Below, in pieces: positions 42,437-51,948 of a stretch of 64,000 nucleotides of DNA. Where the stretch lies: the NCBI RefSeq assembly GCF_000764555.1, contig NZ_CP009574.1:1116001-1180000 (forward strand), given 5' to 3'. A program made the position numbers and the translations under genes. This stretch comes from Candidatus Francisella endociliophora (GTDB lineage: Bacteria; Pseudomonadota; Gammaproteobacteria; Francisellales; Francisellaceae). The first letter of the stretch is position 1; each line of letters starts with the position of its first letter. A model generated the notes under the pieces. That model had not been told where the DNA came from and ran no database searches. It was given only the letters and a program-made list of their open reading frames with translations.

Positions 42437-42838
42437 CTACCAATATCCATTGGCTTCAAAACGATCTATAAAGTGCTGACTAAAATGAAGCTTATTAAGC
42501 TTTATGTTTTCCAAAAGCTTTTTATACTGACCTGCTTGGAAGATATAATTTAATACATAAAAAACATTACCCTTACCGACTATTTTTTCTATTTTCTCTT
42601 CAAAATCAGTAAAATCCGCTTTCTCATCGACATAGTCATCCAATTTAGCACAAAGCTTATCCATAGTTTTTTCTTCAGCTCTATCAAAGTGTTTAGCTAC
42701 TTCATAGTGAAACTCATACTTACTATCATGAAAGAAAGGATAAACATTACCCTCCCATGCAGCTTTATAAGCATCATCAACATAGTTACTACTTAGCACA
42801 TTTAATTTCATAAGATCATAATAATATTTGTTATTCAT
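42437..42838 (-). CDS. hypothetical acidic protein downstream of gatB
   Basis: I do not recognise this 133-residue protein. It has no signal peptide or membrane segment and is rich in lysine, aspartate, tyrosine and phenylalanine (for example DSKYEFHYEVAKHFDRAEEK and DYVDEKADFTDFEEKIEKIV). A soluble helical cytosolic protein is likely. It starts 10 bp after the gatB stop on the same strand, so it is probably co-transcribed with gatCAB. Confidence 0.8.
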   Translation of the reverse strand: MNNKYYYDLMKLNVLSSNYVDDAYKAAWEGNVYPFFHDSKYEFHYEVAKHFDRAEEKTMDKLCAKLDDYVDEKADFTDFEEKIEKIVGKGNVFYVLNYIFQAGQYKKLLENIKLNKLHFSQHFIDRFEANGYW

Positions 42839-42847
42839 TGCGTGCTC

Positions 42848-44269
42848 CTACTTATTTAGTTCTTCTTGAACAATTTGATTAACTTGCTTAGGATTAGCCT
42901 TGCCCTTACTTGCTTTCATCGCCTGGCCAACAAAGAAGCCCATCAGTTTGGTCTTACCAGCTTTAAAGTCAGCTGCTTGCTGAGGGTTTGCAGAGATTAT
43001 AGATTGCACTAACTCTCTTATCGCGCCTTCATCAGATACTTGTTTAAGACCTAATTCTTCAATTATAACATCTATTGCTCGAGGATTCTCAATAAAGCTT
43101 GCGATAACCTTTTTACCATTAGCTTGTGAGATAATATCTTTTTGTACATTAGTAATAATCTCCAGTAGAAACTCACTAGGTACAATACTTGTAGAGAATT
43201 CTTTATCAAGCTTATTCAATGTAGATACAAGATCAACAGTTACCCAATTATAAGCAACCTTATAGCCAACATTAGGTGCAATTTGATCATAATAATCAGC
43301 AATCTCAAGATTAGATAATAAAAACTCAACCTCTTGATCTATCAAATGCTCACGATATACAGCCTCACGCTCCTCAGGCTTCAGAGGCATTTGTTTTTTG
43401 ATTTGATCTATATATTCATCTGTAAGCTTAATCGGTAATAGGTCAGGATCAGGAAAATAGCGATAATCAAAAGCATCTTCTTTTGCACGCATAGAACGCG
43501 TCTCATTGGCGTCAGCATTATATAGACGTGTCTCTTGAACAACCTCTCCTCCAGACTCTAACACCGTAATTTGACGGTTAAACTCATACTCAATAGCTTT
43601 ATCAATGAACTTAAATGAATTAATGTTTTTAAGCTCGGCACGAGTACCAAATTCCCTTTGTCCAGTTGGTCTTGTAGAGAGATTCACATCACATCTAAAT
43701 GAACCCTCTTGCATATTACCATCACAAATATTTAAATGCTTAACTAGCTGGTGCAACTTCTTCAAGTATACAACAACCTCTTCTGCTGAACGAAAATCAG
43801 GATGAGTAACAATTTCAAGCAATGGAGTTCCAGCACGGTTATAATCCAAACCAGTCTCCCCTACTACATAGCCATGAATCGACTTACCTGCATCTTCCTC
43901 AAGATGAGCTCTCTCAATACGGATAGTTTTTTGATTATTTGAAGTTTCTATTTCGAGCTTACCATCTTGTACTATAGGGTTATGCGACTGACTTGTCTGG
44001 TATCCTTTTGGTAAATCCGGATAAAAATAGTTCTTACGCGCAAAGAAACTATCTTTTGAAATTTTAGCATCTACAGCTAGTCCAAAAATTATAGCTTTAC
44101 GAACAGCTTCTTTATTTAATACAGGTAAAGTACCTGGTAAACCTAAGTCTAGAAACGATGCTTGTGTATTTTGATGCTGCCCATACTTAGTTGCCGAAGT
44201 TGAGAAAAGCTTAGATTTTGTATTTAATTGAATATGAACTTCAAGTCCTATTACCATTTCCCAATTCAT
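42848..44269 (-). CDS. gatB: Asp/Glu-tRNA amidotransferase subunit B
   Basis: Binds misacylated tRNA and activates it for transamidation to Asn-tRNA or Gln-tRNA. The 473-residue protein has the N-terminal GLEVHIQLNTKSKLFS, the tRNA cradle sequence HLEEDAGKSIHGYV, and GSFRCDVNLSTRP, followed by the helical YqeY-like tail (about 320-473). It starts immediately after the gatA stop (TAGATG). Confidence 0.97.
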   Translation of the reverse strand: MNWEMVIGLEVHIQLNTKSKLFSTSATKYGQHQNTQASFLDLGLPGTLPVLNKEAVRKAIIFGLAVDAKISKDSFFARKNYFYPDLPKGYQTSQSHNPIVQDGKLEIETSNNQKTIRIERAHLEEDAGKSIHGYVVGETGLDYNRAGTPLLEIVTHPDFRSAEEVVVYLKKLHQLVKHLNICDGNMQEGSFRCDVNLSTRPTGQREFGTRAELKNINSFKFIDKAIEYEFNRQITVLESGGEVVQETRLYNADANETRSMRAKEDAFDYRYFPDPDLLPIKLTDEYIDQIKKQMPLKPEEREAVYREHLIDQEVEFLLSNLEIADYYDQIAPNVGYKVAYNWVTVDLVSTLNKLDKEFSTSIVPSEFLLEIITNVQKDIISQANGKKVIASFIENPRAIDVIIEELGLKQVSDEGAIRELVQSIISANPQQAADFKAGKTKLMGFFVGQAMKASKGKANPKQVNQIVQEELNK

Positions 44270-45718
44270 CTAATAAATCCTCGCCTGTTCTAATATAAAA
44301 TCTTCAACGCCATGCTCTTTTTGGTATTGTGCAACTAGCTGTGTTAAAACATTGTCATTAAACGCTTTACCCATAAGCTGCCCGCCTACTGGTAAGCCAT
44401 TGGCAAAACCAATAGGAAAAGATATCGCTGGCAAACCAGAGATATTTGCTAGAATTGTATACACATCTGACAGATATGCTGAAACAGGATCTAGTTTATC
44501 ACCCTTTTTGAATGCTTCACTTGGCGATGCTGGCATAAAGATTGCATCAACCTCTTTGAAGATATCATTCATTTGATCTGTCATAACTCTACGCAACTGC
44601 TGAGCCTTGTTATAATACGAATCATACTGACTAGATGCTAATACATAGTTACCGATCATAATTCTGCGTTTAACTTCCTCACCAAAACCTTCTGTGCGAG
44701 AGAATCTATACAGCTCATCGAGGTTTTGTGCTTTATCACTACGATAACCATAACGCACGCCATCAAACCTAGCTAAATTAGCCGCGGCCTCTGCTGGTGT
44801 GATTATATAATATGTTGAAAGAGCTTCTTTTAAATCCGGAACTTTTATAAATTTTATTTCAGCTCCTAGTTTTTTAAAGTTATCTAGAGTTACTTGGATG
44901 GATTGTTGAATTTGCTCAGGTAAATCTTTGATTAAATTCTCATCAATACCAATTATTTTTCCATTGATGCTTTTGTCTAAATCTTTTGTGAAAATATTTG
45001 GCTCAATACCAACACAAGTAGAATCAAACTCACACTCTCCGGAAATTGTATCAAGCATAATAGCCACATCCTCTGCATAATGACCAAAAATACCAGCTTG
45101 GTCAAAAGATGATGCAAATGCCACCATTCCATGCCTAGAGGTAGAGCCATAAGTTGGTTTCATAGCTGTCAGGCCACAGAAGCTCGCCGGCTGTCTCACA
45201 GATCCTCCAGTATCAGAACCTGTACTAACTGGGCAGAATCCCGCCGCAACCGCAGCAGCCGATCCTCCTGATGACCCACCTGGCACTCGCTCCAAATCCC
45301 AAGGGTTACTGACAGCACCGTAGTAACTATGCTCATTAGTAGAGCCCATAGCGAACTCATCCATATTAAGTTTGCCAAGTGTTACCATACCACTATCTTT
45401 ACACTTCTTAGTAACCGTAGAGTCATACGGTGCAACGAAATTATCTAGCATTTTTGAAGCAGCTGTTGTTTTGATATCTTTTGTGCAAAACAAGTCTTTA
45501 TGCAAAATTGGTATCCCAGTTAATAAACTCTGTTTGCCTTGAGCTATTGCATCATCTGCTTTTTGAGCTTCTTGTAAAGCTTGATCTTCGCATAAAGTAA
45601 TTACAGAGTTTATATCCTGATCTTGCTTTTGAATCTTTGCTAAGTAGCGTTTTGACAACTCAACAGCTGTTATTTTACCACTATCTAGTTTGGCTCTTAA
45701 TTGTTTAATATATGACAT
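44270..45718 (-). CDS. gatA: Asp/Glu-tRNA amidotransferase subunit A
   Basis: Amidase subunit that frees ammonia from glutamine. The 482-residue protein has the amidase signature GGSSGGSAAAVAAGF and STGSDTGGSVRQPASFCG, which contribute the Ser-cisSer-Lys catalytic set. It is 9 bp after gatC and abuts gatB. The presence of GatCAB implies the indirect route to at least one of Asn-tRNA or Gln-tRNA. Confidence 0.97.
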   Translation of the reverse strand: MSYIKQLRAKLDSGKITAVELSKRYLAKIQKQDQDINSVITLCEDQALQEAQKADDAIAQGKQSLLTGIPILHKDLFCTKDIKTTAASKMLDNFVAPYDSTVTKKCKDSGMVTLGKLNMDEFAMGSTNEHSYYGAVSNPWDLERVPGGSSGGSAAAVAAGFCPVSTGSDTGGSVRQPASFCGLTAMKPTYGSTSRHGMVAFASSFDQAGIFGHYAEDVAIMLDTISGECEFDSTCVGIEPNIFTKDLDKSINGKIIGIDENLIKDLPEQIQQSIQVTLDNFKKLGAEIKFIKVPDLKEALSTYYIITPAEAAANLARFDGVRYGYRSDKAQNLDELYRFSRTEGFGEEVKRRIMIGNYVLASSQYDSYYNKAQQLRRVMTDQMNDIFKEVDAIFMPASPSEAFKKGDKLDPVSAYLSDVYTILANISGLPAISFPIGFANGLPVGGQLMGKAFNDNVLTQLVAQYQKEHGVEDFILEQARIY

Positions 45719-45727
45719 CTATCTACC

Positions 45728-46009
45728 CTACTTAACTACCTGTGGCACCATGAAATAATCATCTTCAACCTCACAAGCAAACTTATCAAAACTTGCTCTG
45801 TTATCTTGCTCTTGGGGAACATCTTCACGAAACTTAAAATCAATATCAATAGGAGATACCATAGGCTTGGCACCCTGTGCATCAAACTCTTTAACAGTAT
45901 CTAAAATCTCACAAATACTTGTAAGATCTTTAGTATATTTCTCAAGCTGCTGATCTGTTAAATCAAAACTTGATAGTTTAGCGATATGCTTAACTAATTT
46001 CTTATCCAT
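45728..46009 (-). CDS. gatC: Asp/Glu-tRNA amidotransferase subunit C
   Basis: Small 93-residue subunit that holds GatA and GatB together. The family pattern begins VKHIAKLSSFDLTDQQLEKY and ends with FREDVPQ and an aromatic C-terminus that inserts between the partners. It is the first gene of the gatCAB unit. Confidence 0.95.
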   Translation of the reverse strand: MDKKLVKHIAKLSSFDLTDQQLEKYTKDLTSICEILDTVKEFDAQGAKPMVSPIDIDFKFREDVPQEQDNRASFDKFACEVEDDYFMVPQVVK

Positions 46010-46050
46010 AACACACCTAAATAAATTAATATTTGAATAAATACAATATG

Positions 46051-46056
46051 ATTATA
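46051..46056 (-). promoter_or_regulatory. predicted -10 element upstream of gatC
   Basis: A perfect TATAAT on the minus strand lies 42 bp before gatC. No convincing -35 is seen at 16-18 bp, so this is a partial promoter call. Confidence 0.35.
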
Positions 46057-46089
46057 AAGTACTAGTGAAAACAAGAAAAGACGTTTAAC

Positions 46090-47160
46090 TTATTTTATGT
46101 TGGAAGGCCCTTTTTGCACTTGTTCTTTTACTGTCATCGGCTTTTCAACAGGCCTATCTTTAACAACACCTATATGTAACTGTTTACTATTAAGATTTAT
46201 CGGGAATCCATTGTATCTACGCCATAGCTCATAACCCAAGCTTACATTATTCAATAATACCCAGCCGTGAACCTTTGTCCCCAGTCGCAACACATCAGAA
46301 GTTGGCCAATCACGAGAACCACTTTGCTTAACAAATATCTTAAATTGACCTTGAGCGTTATTCTGTGGAGATATAAACATAACTTCTCCCTCAAAAGTAC
46401 CAATGGCAACTTGAGGCCAACCACTAAACTGAACAGCTGGCCATCCTTCAAATTGAAGCATAACCTTATCACCCATCTTAATAAGCGGAATATCCATACT
46501 ATTAAGCCATAACTCAACTATTCGTGACTTACTATCTGGTACGATCGTTGCTAAGACATCCGTATCTTTCACAATTACACCACCAAGACCATGTATACGA
46601 TCAACAATAGTACCATTTGTCGGGGCTTTAACTAAACGACTTTGTTGACGAGCAATTTGAACCTTAACCTTAGCAAGACTGATATTCAACTTAGCAAGTT
46701 CTTGAGTATAATTAACCATCTCCATCTGAGCTTGCTCATAGACTCTTTGAGTACTTGCACCCTTATCTACTAAATATTTATGACGCTCGATATTATTCTG
46801 GGTATTTTTAATTGCAAGCTTCACAGATTTTATACCTAATTCAATTGCAGCCTTCTCATCTTCCAAACGAGAGACAACCTCTGGATCCAAATCCAAAACT
46901 TCAACAATAGGATCACCTTTTTTGACATAATCCCCCTCAAAAACATACCACTTACCAAGTCTACCGCCGATAGGTGCTGATATATTTTGCTGACGCTCAG
47001 ATGGAGAAAGAGTAGTAACATCTCCGTAGCCATCGACCGTTTGTTGCCATGGTATAAGAGCTAGTACAACGCCTACAGCAAGTATACTCAATAAGACTAA
47101 GAAAACTATCTTCTTAAAGCTAGGATCTTTTTTTAGCATTTCAAATGATTTTAATTGCAT
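46090..47160 (-). CDS. HlyD-family periplasmic adaptor subunit
   Basis: A membrane fusion protein of about 356 residues. Residues about 17-37 form one membrane anchor (IVFLVLLSILAVGVVLALIP). The barrel-sandwich lipoyl halves lie at about 60-90 (SAPIGGRLGKWYVFEGDYV) and 185-205 (RLVKAPTNGTIVDRI), with a helical hairpin between them, then a beta-barrel domain. I chose ATG 47160 (AGGGGG 6-7 nt upstream) over TTG 47163. It lies 10 bp after the ABC-like gene and would link an inner-membrane exporter to TolC. Confidence 0.88.
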   Translation of the reverse strand: MQLKSFEMLKKDPSFKKIVFLVLLSILAVGVVLALIPWQQTVDGYGDVTTLSPSERQQNISAPIGGRLGKWYVFEGDYVKKGDPIVEVLDLDPEVVSRLEDEKAAIELGIKSVKLAIKNTQNNIERHKYLVDKGASTQRVYEQAQMEMVNYTQELAKLNISLAKVKVQIARQQSRLVKAPTNGTIVDRIHGLGGVIVKDTDVLATIVPDSKSRIVELWLNSMDIPLIKMGDKVMLQFEGWPAVQFSGWPQVAIGTFEGEVMFISPQNNAQGQFKIFVKQSGSRDWPTSDVLRLGTKVHGWVLLNNVSLGYELWRRYNGFPINLNSKQLHIGVVKDRPVEKPMTVKEQVQKGPSNIK

Positions 47161-47170
47161 CAAAAGCCCC

Positions 47171-48715
47171 CTATTTAATAGATATAATTAATGTTGGAAT
47201 CTCTAACTTTTCTAATATTTGAGTAATAGTCATATCTTTACTTCTATTAGTTAAGCCATACGAGTCAATCAATATCATAAGCTTTGGTCGCTTAAGAATT
47301 GCTCTAATAATATTCATCTTCAGAACAACCATAGTATCAAACTCTAAATTATACTTAATCGTTTGTGAGTCTATTCTCTTTTCAAAATGCTTTTCTAAGA
47401 AACTTATACCAAATACATCCAACAGCTCATTTAAGTGCTTAAGTCTCTCTTGAGAAAAATCATTTTCACATAAGTTATCTAAAACTGTTCCAGCAACAAC
47501 CTCAATACCACTTGCTATATGGATATGCTTACTAATCTCTTCTTTTGTATAGTTTCTAAGGCATACCTCATTTATTTTGATAATCTCATCTGAATTATCA
47601 TCAAAAAAAGCATTTAAAAGTGTTTGGGCGTCTTTTGTTGGTAAACTAAGTTTATTAAAATGATTCTGGGTATAGTCAAAAGTTGACTTACTCCCATCAG
47701 AAAGTGCAATTTCAATAAGTCTTACATCTTCTTTAAATTCAGCACGCTTATGTTCTGAAGGAAGTTCTTCTTTTTTAGATATTTCTAACAAATCCAAAAT
47801 CTTACGCGTCGCTACAAGAAACCCATAACAATCATACAAATACTGGCTAAATTTAAGTAGACCAAGCAATACAATATTTACAAGAAGCTCTGCAGCAATA
47901 AGTTGACCAATAGAAAGTTGTCCGCTTATTATTAGATAACTTCCTATACCTAATAGCAAAATATTGATGAAGATATATGTTAACCCTATATATACATGTT
48001 GCCTAAAAACAACACTAAAGAAATCAGATCTCGCATCAAGATATTCACATAATTTAGCATCTGCTTTTTTCATTGAGCTTTCCTCTGGGCGCTGCCTAAA
48101 TGACAAAAACTCAGCGGTTTTTTCTTCAAAGAAGTATACGATATCATATATAGAGCTAGATTCTTTTATACCAGCATCATAACCTGCTCTTAAAGGTATA
48201 AATATAGCCAATACAATACATGTAATCAGCAAAATATCAAAGACCAAAAACATTGGATGATAAAAAGCTAAAATAATCACACAAAATAGCGTCTGTAAGA
48301 AGATATCAAGTAGAATTATAAAAATCACAGAAACAGATTTTTGTAAAAACTTCAGCTCAAAAGCACGATTAATTTTCTCTCTGACATTTATTTTCATCAG
48401 GTCATTAAAATCAACACGATGAATAGCTGCGACTATACGTAATACAGTCTCAACAAAAACTTTTCTTTGAATATCCTCAACCAATTTTAGCTGAAAAATT
48501 CTGACGAAAAAAGCTGCTGTCAGCAATATAAATAATATAGTTATTAATGATATCACTGGCCTAATAGATAAGCTAACTCCCACTAAGTTCACTAGCGTTT
48601 GAACAGACACAGGAATAGTAAGAGATAAAAACCCTAGTAACAAACTATATATAATCAGAGTATATACAGTATGCCTAGGTATCTTTAATACCGTTTTAAT
48701 TTGTTTATATAACAT
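47171..48715 (-). CDS. ABC exporter-like membrane protein with degenerate nucleotide-binding domain
   Basis: A 514-residue protein. The N-terminal half (about 15-300) has six hydrophobic segments typical of an ABC exporter membrane domain. The C-terminal part (about 330-514) keeps the order of a nucleotide-binding domain (ASGIEVVAGTVLDNLCEN, then AILKRPKLMILIDSYG). The motifs are lost: the Walker A position reads SLPTKDAQTLLN, the signature region LEFDTMVV, and the catalytic glutamate position is a serine (D484-S485). It is unlikely to hydrolyse ATP alone. It is followed by the HlyD gene and has its own promoter. Confidence 0.85.
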   Translation of the reverse strand: MLYKQIKTVLKIPRHTVYTLIIYSLLLGFLSLTIPVSVQTLVNLVGVSLSIRPVISLITILFILLTAAFFVRIFQLKLVEDIQRKVFVETVLRIVAAIHRVDFNDLMKINVREKINRAFELKFLQKSVSVIFIILLDIFLQTLFCVIILAFYHPMFLVFDILLITCIVLAIFIPLRAGYDAGIKESSSIYDIVYFFEEKTAEFLSFRQRPEESSMKKADAKLCEYLDARSDFFSVVFRQHVYIGLTYIFINILLLGIGSYLIISGQLSIGQLIAAELLVNIVLLGLLKFSQYLYDCYGFLVATRKILDLLEISKKEELPSEHKRAEFKEDVRLIEIALSDGSKSTFDYTQNHFNKLSLPTKDAQTLLNAFFDDNSDEIIKINEVCLRNYTKEEISKHIHIASGIEVVAGTVLDNLCENDFSQERLKHLNELLDVFGISFLEKHFEKRIDSQTIKYNLEFDTMVVLKMNIIRAILKRPKLMILIDSYGLTNRSKDMTITQILEKLEIPTLIISIK

Positions 48716-48747
48716 ATGATCTAAAAACCTCCAATCAGTACCTTTTT

Positions 48748-48775
48748 AGTATAATCTAGATTTTTAGAATGTCTA
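48748..48775 (-). promoter_or_regulatory. predicted promoter of the ABC-like/HlyD pair
   Basis: On the minus strand, TAGACA (48770-48775), a 16-bp spacer and TATACT (48748-48753) lie before the gene at 48715. GGAGG follows in the leader, 12 nt before the ATG. A real promoter argues against decay of the operon. Confidence 0.55.
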
Positions 48776-48815
48776 CTTTAGAAGATTAATTTTAATTAGG
48801 GTGTAGAAAGGTAAA

Positions 48816-50114
48816 TTAGCTATTAATAGATCTCTCAAATACATGATCTATTTCTTTTAGATAAGTCTTTTTGATACCTTCAAAATCCATTTCAGGAATA
48901 TCTAAATCATAACCATGCTCATCTTTCATTACTTTTTGTAGATTTTTCGAGAATGAATCATCAGGTTTAAGATCAAAAGCAACTTGCTGAACAATTTTGT
49001 AGCAATCTTCACGCATATATTCAGTATTTGCTACTAAGAAATGTAAGTAGAAGCTTGATAAATATGCACTTGTACTTCTAACTCTATCTTCGATAATATC
49101 TTTTTGAACCACAAGATTATCAATAGTATTTTTCATTCTACGCAGAGCATAAACCATAATGCCGAAGTTATCTGGTAAGTAAAATCTCTCAGCTGAAGAA
49201 TGGGAAATATCTCTTTCATGCCATAGTACACAGTTCTCTAATGCAACAGATACATGAGACCTAAGCATTCTCGCCATACCTGTTAAGTTCTCTGTAGAGA
49301 TTGGATTTTTCTTATGTGGCATAGTTGAAGAACCTTTTTGACCCTTAGAGAAACCTTCATATACTTCAAAAACATCACTTCTATGTAAATGTCTAATTTC
49401 AACAGCTAATCTCTCAATAGCAGAGGCTATAAGTCCATGGATTGATATAAGCTTAGCAATTCTATCTCTAGGGATAACTTGAGTTGATACTTCTTCAACT
49501 GGTAAACCTAAAATGTCAGCAGCCTTTTTCTCATCTTCTGTAGTTAAGATACAGTAGTTACCAACTGCACCTGAGAATTGAACCGTAAGACCATCTTTTT
49601 GAAACTCTTTAAGATCTTTTAGTCTACGTTTAAATTCAACATAAGCACCAAGGAATTTTTGGCCAAAGCTCATTGGCTCTGCAAACATACCATGGCTTCT
49701 ACCCATCGTAATAATTTCTTTAGTTTCTTGAGCTTTTGCTAGTAATGACTCACAAAGAGCCTCTAAATCTTTAACAACAAAATCCATAGACTCACGAAGT
49801 TGTAAACTAAGAGCTGAGTCAATAATATCTGATGATGTCACACCGAAGTGGAAAAACTTACCAGTTTCAGCAGTAAATTGCTCTGCAATAGAAGTACAAA
49901 AAGCAATAATATCATGCTTAGTGACTTTCTCTATCTCATCAACTCTATCTGGTCTAATTTCTGCTTTTGCACGAATTTCAGCAGCTGTACCTTTTGGTAC
50001 CATTTTTTCTTCTAATGCTTCTAAAATAGCTAATTCAACTTCAAGCATTTTTGTATATTTGTTTTCATCTGCCCAAATCTTTGAGATTTCTGCTACATCA
50101 TATCTTTTTATCAT
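48816..50114 (-). CDS. purB: adenylosuccinate lyase
   Basis: Catalyses two purine steps, SAICAR to AICAR and adenylosuccinate to AMP. The 432-residue protein has the fumarase-family signature GSSTMPHKKNPI, plus TSSDIIDSALSLQLRE and MGRSHGMFAEPM, with the catalytic serine and histidine in these loops. I chose ATG 50114 (MIKRYDVAEISKIW), which matches the N-terminus of the family and has TAGGGA upstream, rather than the frame opening at 50168. Confidence 0.96.
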   Translation of the reverse strand: MIKRYDVAEISKIWADENKYTKMLEVELAILEALEEKMVPKGTAAEIRAKAEIRPDRVDEIEKVTKHDIIAFCTSIAEQFTAETGKFFHFGVTSSDIIDSALSLQLRESMDFVVKDLEALCESLLAKAQETKEIITMGRSHGMFAEPMSFGQKFLGAYVEFKRRLKDLKEFQKDGLTVQFSGAVGNYCILTTEDEKKAADILGLPVEEVSTQVIPRDRIAKLISIHGLIASAIERLAVEIRHLHRSDVFEVYEGFSKGQKGSSTMPHKKNPISTENLTGMARMLRSHVSVALENCVLWHERDISHSSAERFYLPDNFGIMVYALRRMKNTIDNLVVQKDIIEDRVRSTSAYLSSFYLHFLVANTEYMREDCYKIVQQVAFDLKPDDSFSKNLQKVMKDEHGYDLDIPEMDFEGIKKTYLKEIDHVFERSINS

Positions 50115-50210
50115 CTTGATTGTCCCTATTGAATAAAACACAGGCATATATGAATGTTTTTGACACACATCGCCATGAGTTCACTTTAATGTTACGGTAA
50201 ATGTATTTTA

Positions 50211-50238
50211 ATTTTCTCAAATGGAGCTTCATTGTCAA
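50211..50238 (-). promoter_or_regulatory. candidate promoter of purB
   Basis: A perfect minus-strand TTGACA (50233-50238) is followed after 16 bp by GAAAAT (50211-50216), a weak -10. The leader would be about 90 nt. No known purine operator was recognised. Confidence 0.3.
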
Positions 50239-50340
50239 TGTTTTTAGTAACTGATATTACGCACCAAATATAACTTTTACTGAACTGCTATAAATTTACT
50301 CGATAATTTTTTTGATTTAGAATACATATTTATTACGCTA

Positions 50341-50346
50341 TATGAT
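50341..50346 (+). promoter_or_regulatory. candidate -10 of the exported paralogue pair
   Basis: TATGAT lies 36 bp before the ATG at 50382, with a weak TAGAAT 17 bp upstream as a possible -35. Confidence 0.3.
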
Positions 50347-50381
50347 AAAGTCAAACTAGAAAATCTAGAGAGGAAAAAATA

Positions 50382-51020
50382 ATGAAAAAAATCTTATTTA
50401 CTTCAATGACTTTTTTAGTACTTGCATCAGTTGGCTATAGTTCAGATTTAAAAGGTAGTGATTACATCTCTACTAAAGTCGGAGAAACATACAACTACAA
50501 AAGAATAAATGCGGATGATAAAGACAGTTTCATGATTGAAACTACTGTAAAAAGTTGTAACGAAAATAAAAGCTCTTGTCAGTATACTAGCCAGATAAAA
50601 AGCTCTTCTGAAGAAAAAGCCTCTGACTCTAAATATGAGTATTCATATAATATTAAAAAGGATGGTTCTGTTTATACAGATCTTACGGGCTCAGGTAAAG
50701 AGTTTTTATTTTTACCAGCTACTATAGAGTTTAACAAAAAAAGAACAGAAAGTAGCTCTTTTAAAGATGGTAACATCTCAAAAATTTATGAGTTTAAAAA
50801 ACAAATTCCTAATATGAATGTTGGCTCTAAAACCTATAAAGATTGTATTGAGCTTGAAGCAGATACTACTGTTAATTACAAAAACAAAGAGCATAAGGTT
50901 GAAAGCCAAGAATTCTACTGTAAAGGAGTTGGCTTGGTTGAAGAAAACCTTAAAGAGATTCATAAATCAAAAGATCCTGTTACTTACAAAACTATTCTTT
51001 CATCAGTAGAATCAAAATAA
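50382..51020 (+). CDS. exported protein of unknown function
   Basis: I do not recognise a family. The 212-residue protein has a signal peptide (1-20, MKKILFTSMTFLVLASVGYS) with a likely cleavage after the YS region, so it is probably periplasmic or surface-exposed. The mature part is rich in lysine, serine and aromatic residues, with conserved cysteines in KSCNENKSSCQY and C-terminal KDCIELE and FYCKGVG. These match the next gene's protein, so the two form a tandem paralogue pair. GAGAGG precedes the ATG. Confidence 0.85.
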   Translation: MKKILFTSMTFLVLASVGYSSDLKGSDYISTKVGETYNYKRINADDKDSFMIETTVKSCNENKSSCQYTSQIKSSSEEKASDSKYEYSYNIKKDGSVYTDLTGSGKEFLFLPATIEFNKKRTESSSFKDGNISKIYEFKKQIPNMNVGSKTYKDCIELEADTTVNYKNKEHKVESQEFYCKGVGLVEENLKEIHKSKDPVTYKTILSSVESK

Positions 51021-51023
51021 TTC

Positions 51024-51860
51024 ATGAATAAACTCTATCTTAGCATAACTGTTACTACAGTGATCCTACTATCTAGTTGCTCTACTAACAATACTATAAT
51101 CAAAGGGGGCGACTATGTCTCTATGCAACCAGATACACAATTTCACTATAAAAGAACTGCCCTAGAAGCTAAGAAATCAATATTTATAGATTTAGATATC
51201 GAGTTCTGTAATAAAGATCAGTCAAAGTGCAGATACTATGTAACTGTAAAAAATGATAAGAACAAAGTTATAGAAAAATTCTATGAAACATATAAAGTAA
51301 ATTTCTTTGGCGATGTTTTCCTCACTGATAGTCTATATCCTAGTGGCACTTTACTACTTCCTGCAAGAATGGAGCTAGGTGATGAAATACAGATAAGCAA
51401 TAATGATAAGTTTGGACCTATTCAAGAGAAACTACTAGCATACAAGATAATCCCTAAAATACAGATAAATAACAATAATTATAATAACTGTGTAAATATA
51501 TTATTTGAAACAATCACGCCTACAGAAACTCTTGATTTAAAACTGACAACAGATGAGATAACTTGTAAAAATATAGGCACAGTTAGAAAAGAAATGAAAA
51601 TGTCATATAAACCTAAATATGCAAATACTAGCACGGATGAAATTAGTAATAGTGTAATGAAGTATGCATCAACCCAAAGTATTGCTAAAAGTATGGGACC
51701 TATGAGTTTTTATAAACCTTTTATCACAAAAAAAGCAAAACCTGATAGCCAAGGATATATACTTATTGATACATATTTAGATATCTTACAGTCTATATCT
51801 CATAATCCTAGTGCCAACCCAAGTATAAACAACTTTGCTCCTGAAGATAAATATAACTAA
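51024..51860 (+). CDS. predicted lipoprotein, paralogue of the preceding exported protein
   Basis: A 278-residue predicted lipoprotein with the lipobox LSSC (16-19). The mature part aligns with the upstream protein: GGDYVSMQPDTQFHYKRT against GSDYISTKVGETYNYKRI, then CNKDQSKCRYY against CNENKSSCQYT and ITCKNIGTV against FYCKGVGLV. It has an extra C-terminal 70 residues. It starts 3 bp after the first gene, so the two are co-expressed. The function is unknown. Confidence 0.85.
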   Translation: MNKLYLSITVTTVILLSSCSTNNTIIKGGDYVSMQPDTQFHYKRTALEAKKSIFIDLDIEFCNKDQSKCRYYVTVKNDKNKVIEKFYETYKVNFFGDVFLTDSLYPSGTLLLPARMELGDEIQISNNDKFGPIQEKLLAYKIIPKIQINNNNYNNCVNILFETITPTETLDLKLTTDEITCKNIGTVRKEMKMSYKPKYANTSTDEISNSVMKYASTQSIAKSMGPMSFYKPFITKKAKPDSQGYILIDTYLDILQSISHNPSANPSINNFAPEDKYN

Positions 51861-51948
51861 AAGTTTGTTGAATAAATGTGAAAAAATCATTGAGCACATT
51901 CGACTCTGCTCATCTATCATATTTTGATTCTTTCCTTTAGTTACTAAA

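Noticed and set aside
51861-51948. GAGCA...TGCTC stem between the lipoprotein and the epimerase gene
   Set aside because: The 5-bp stem has a long loop and no T run on either strand, so it is not a convincing terminator.
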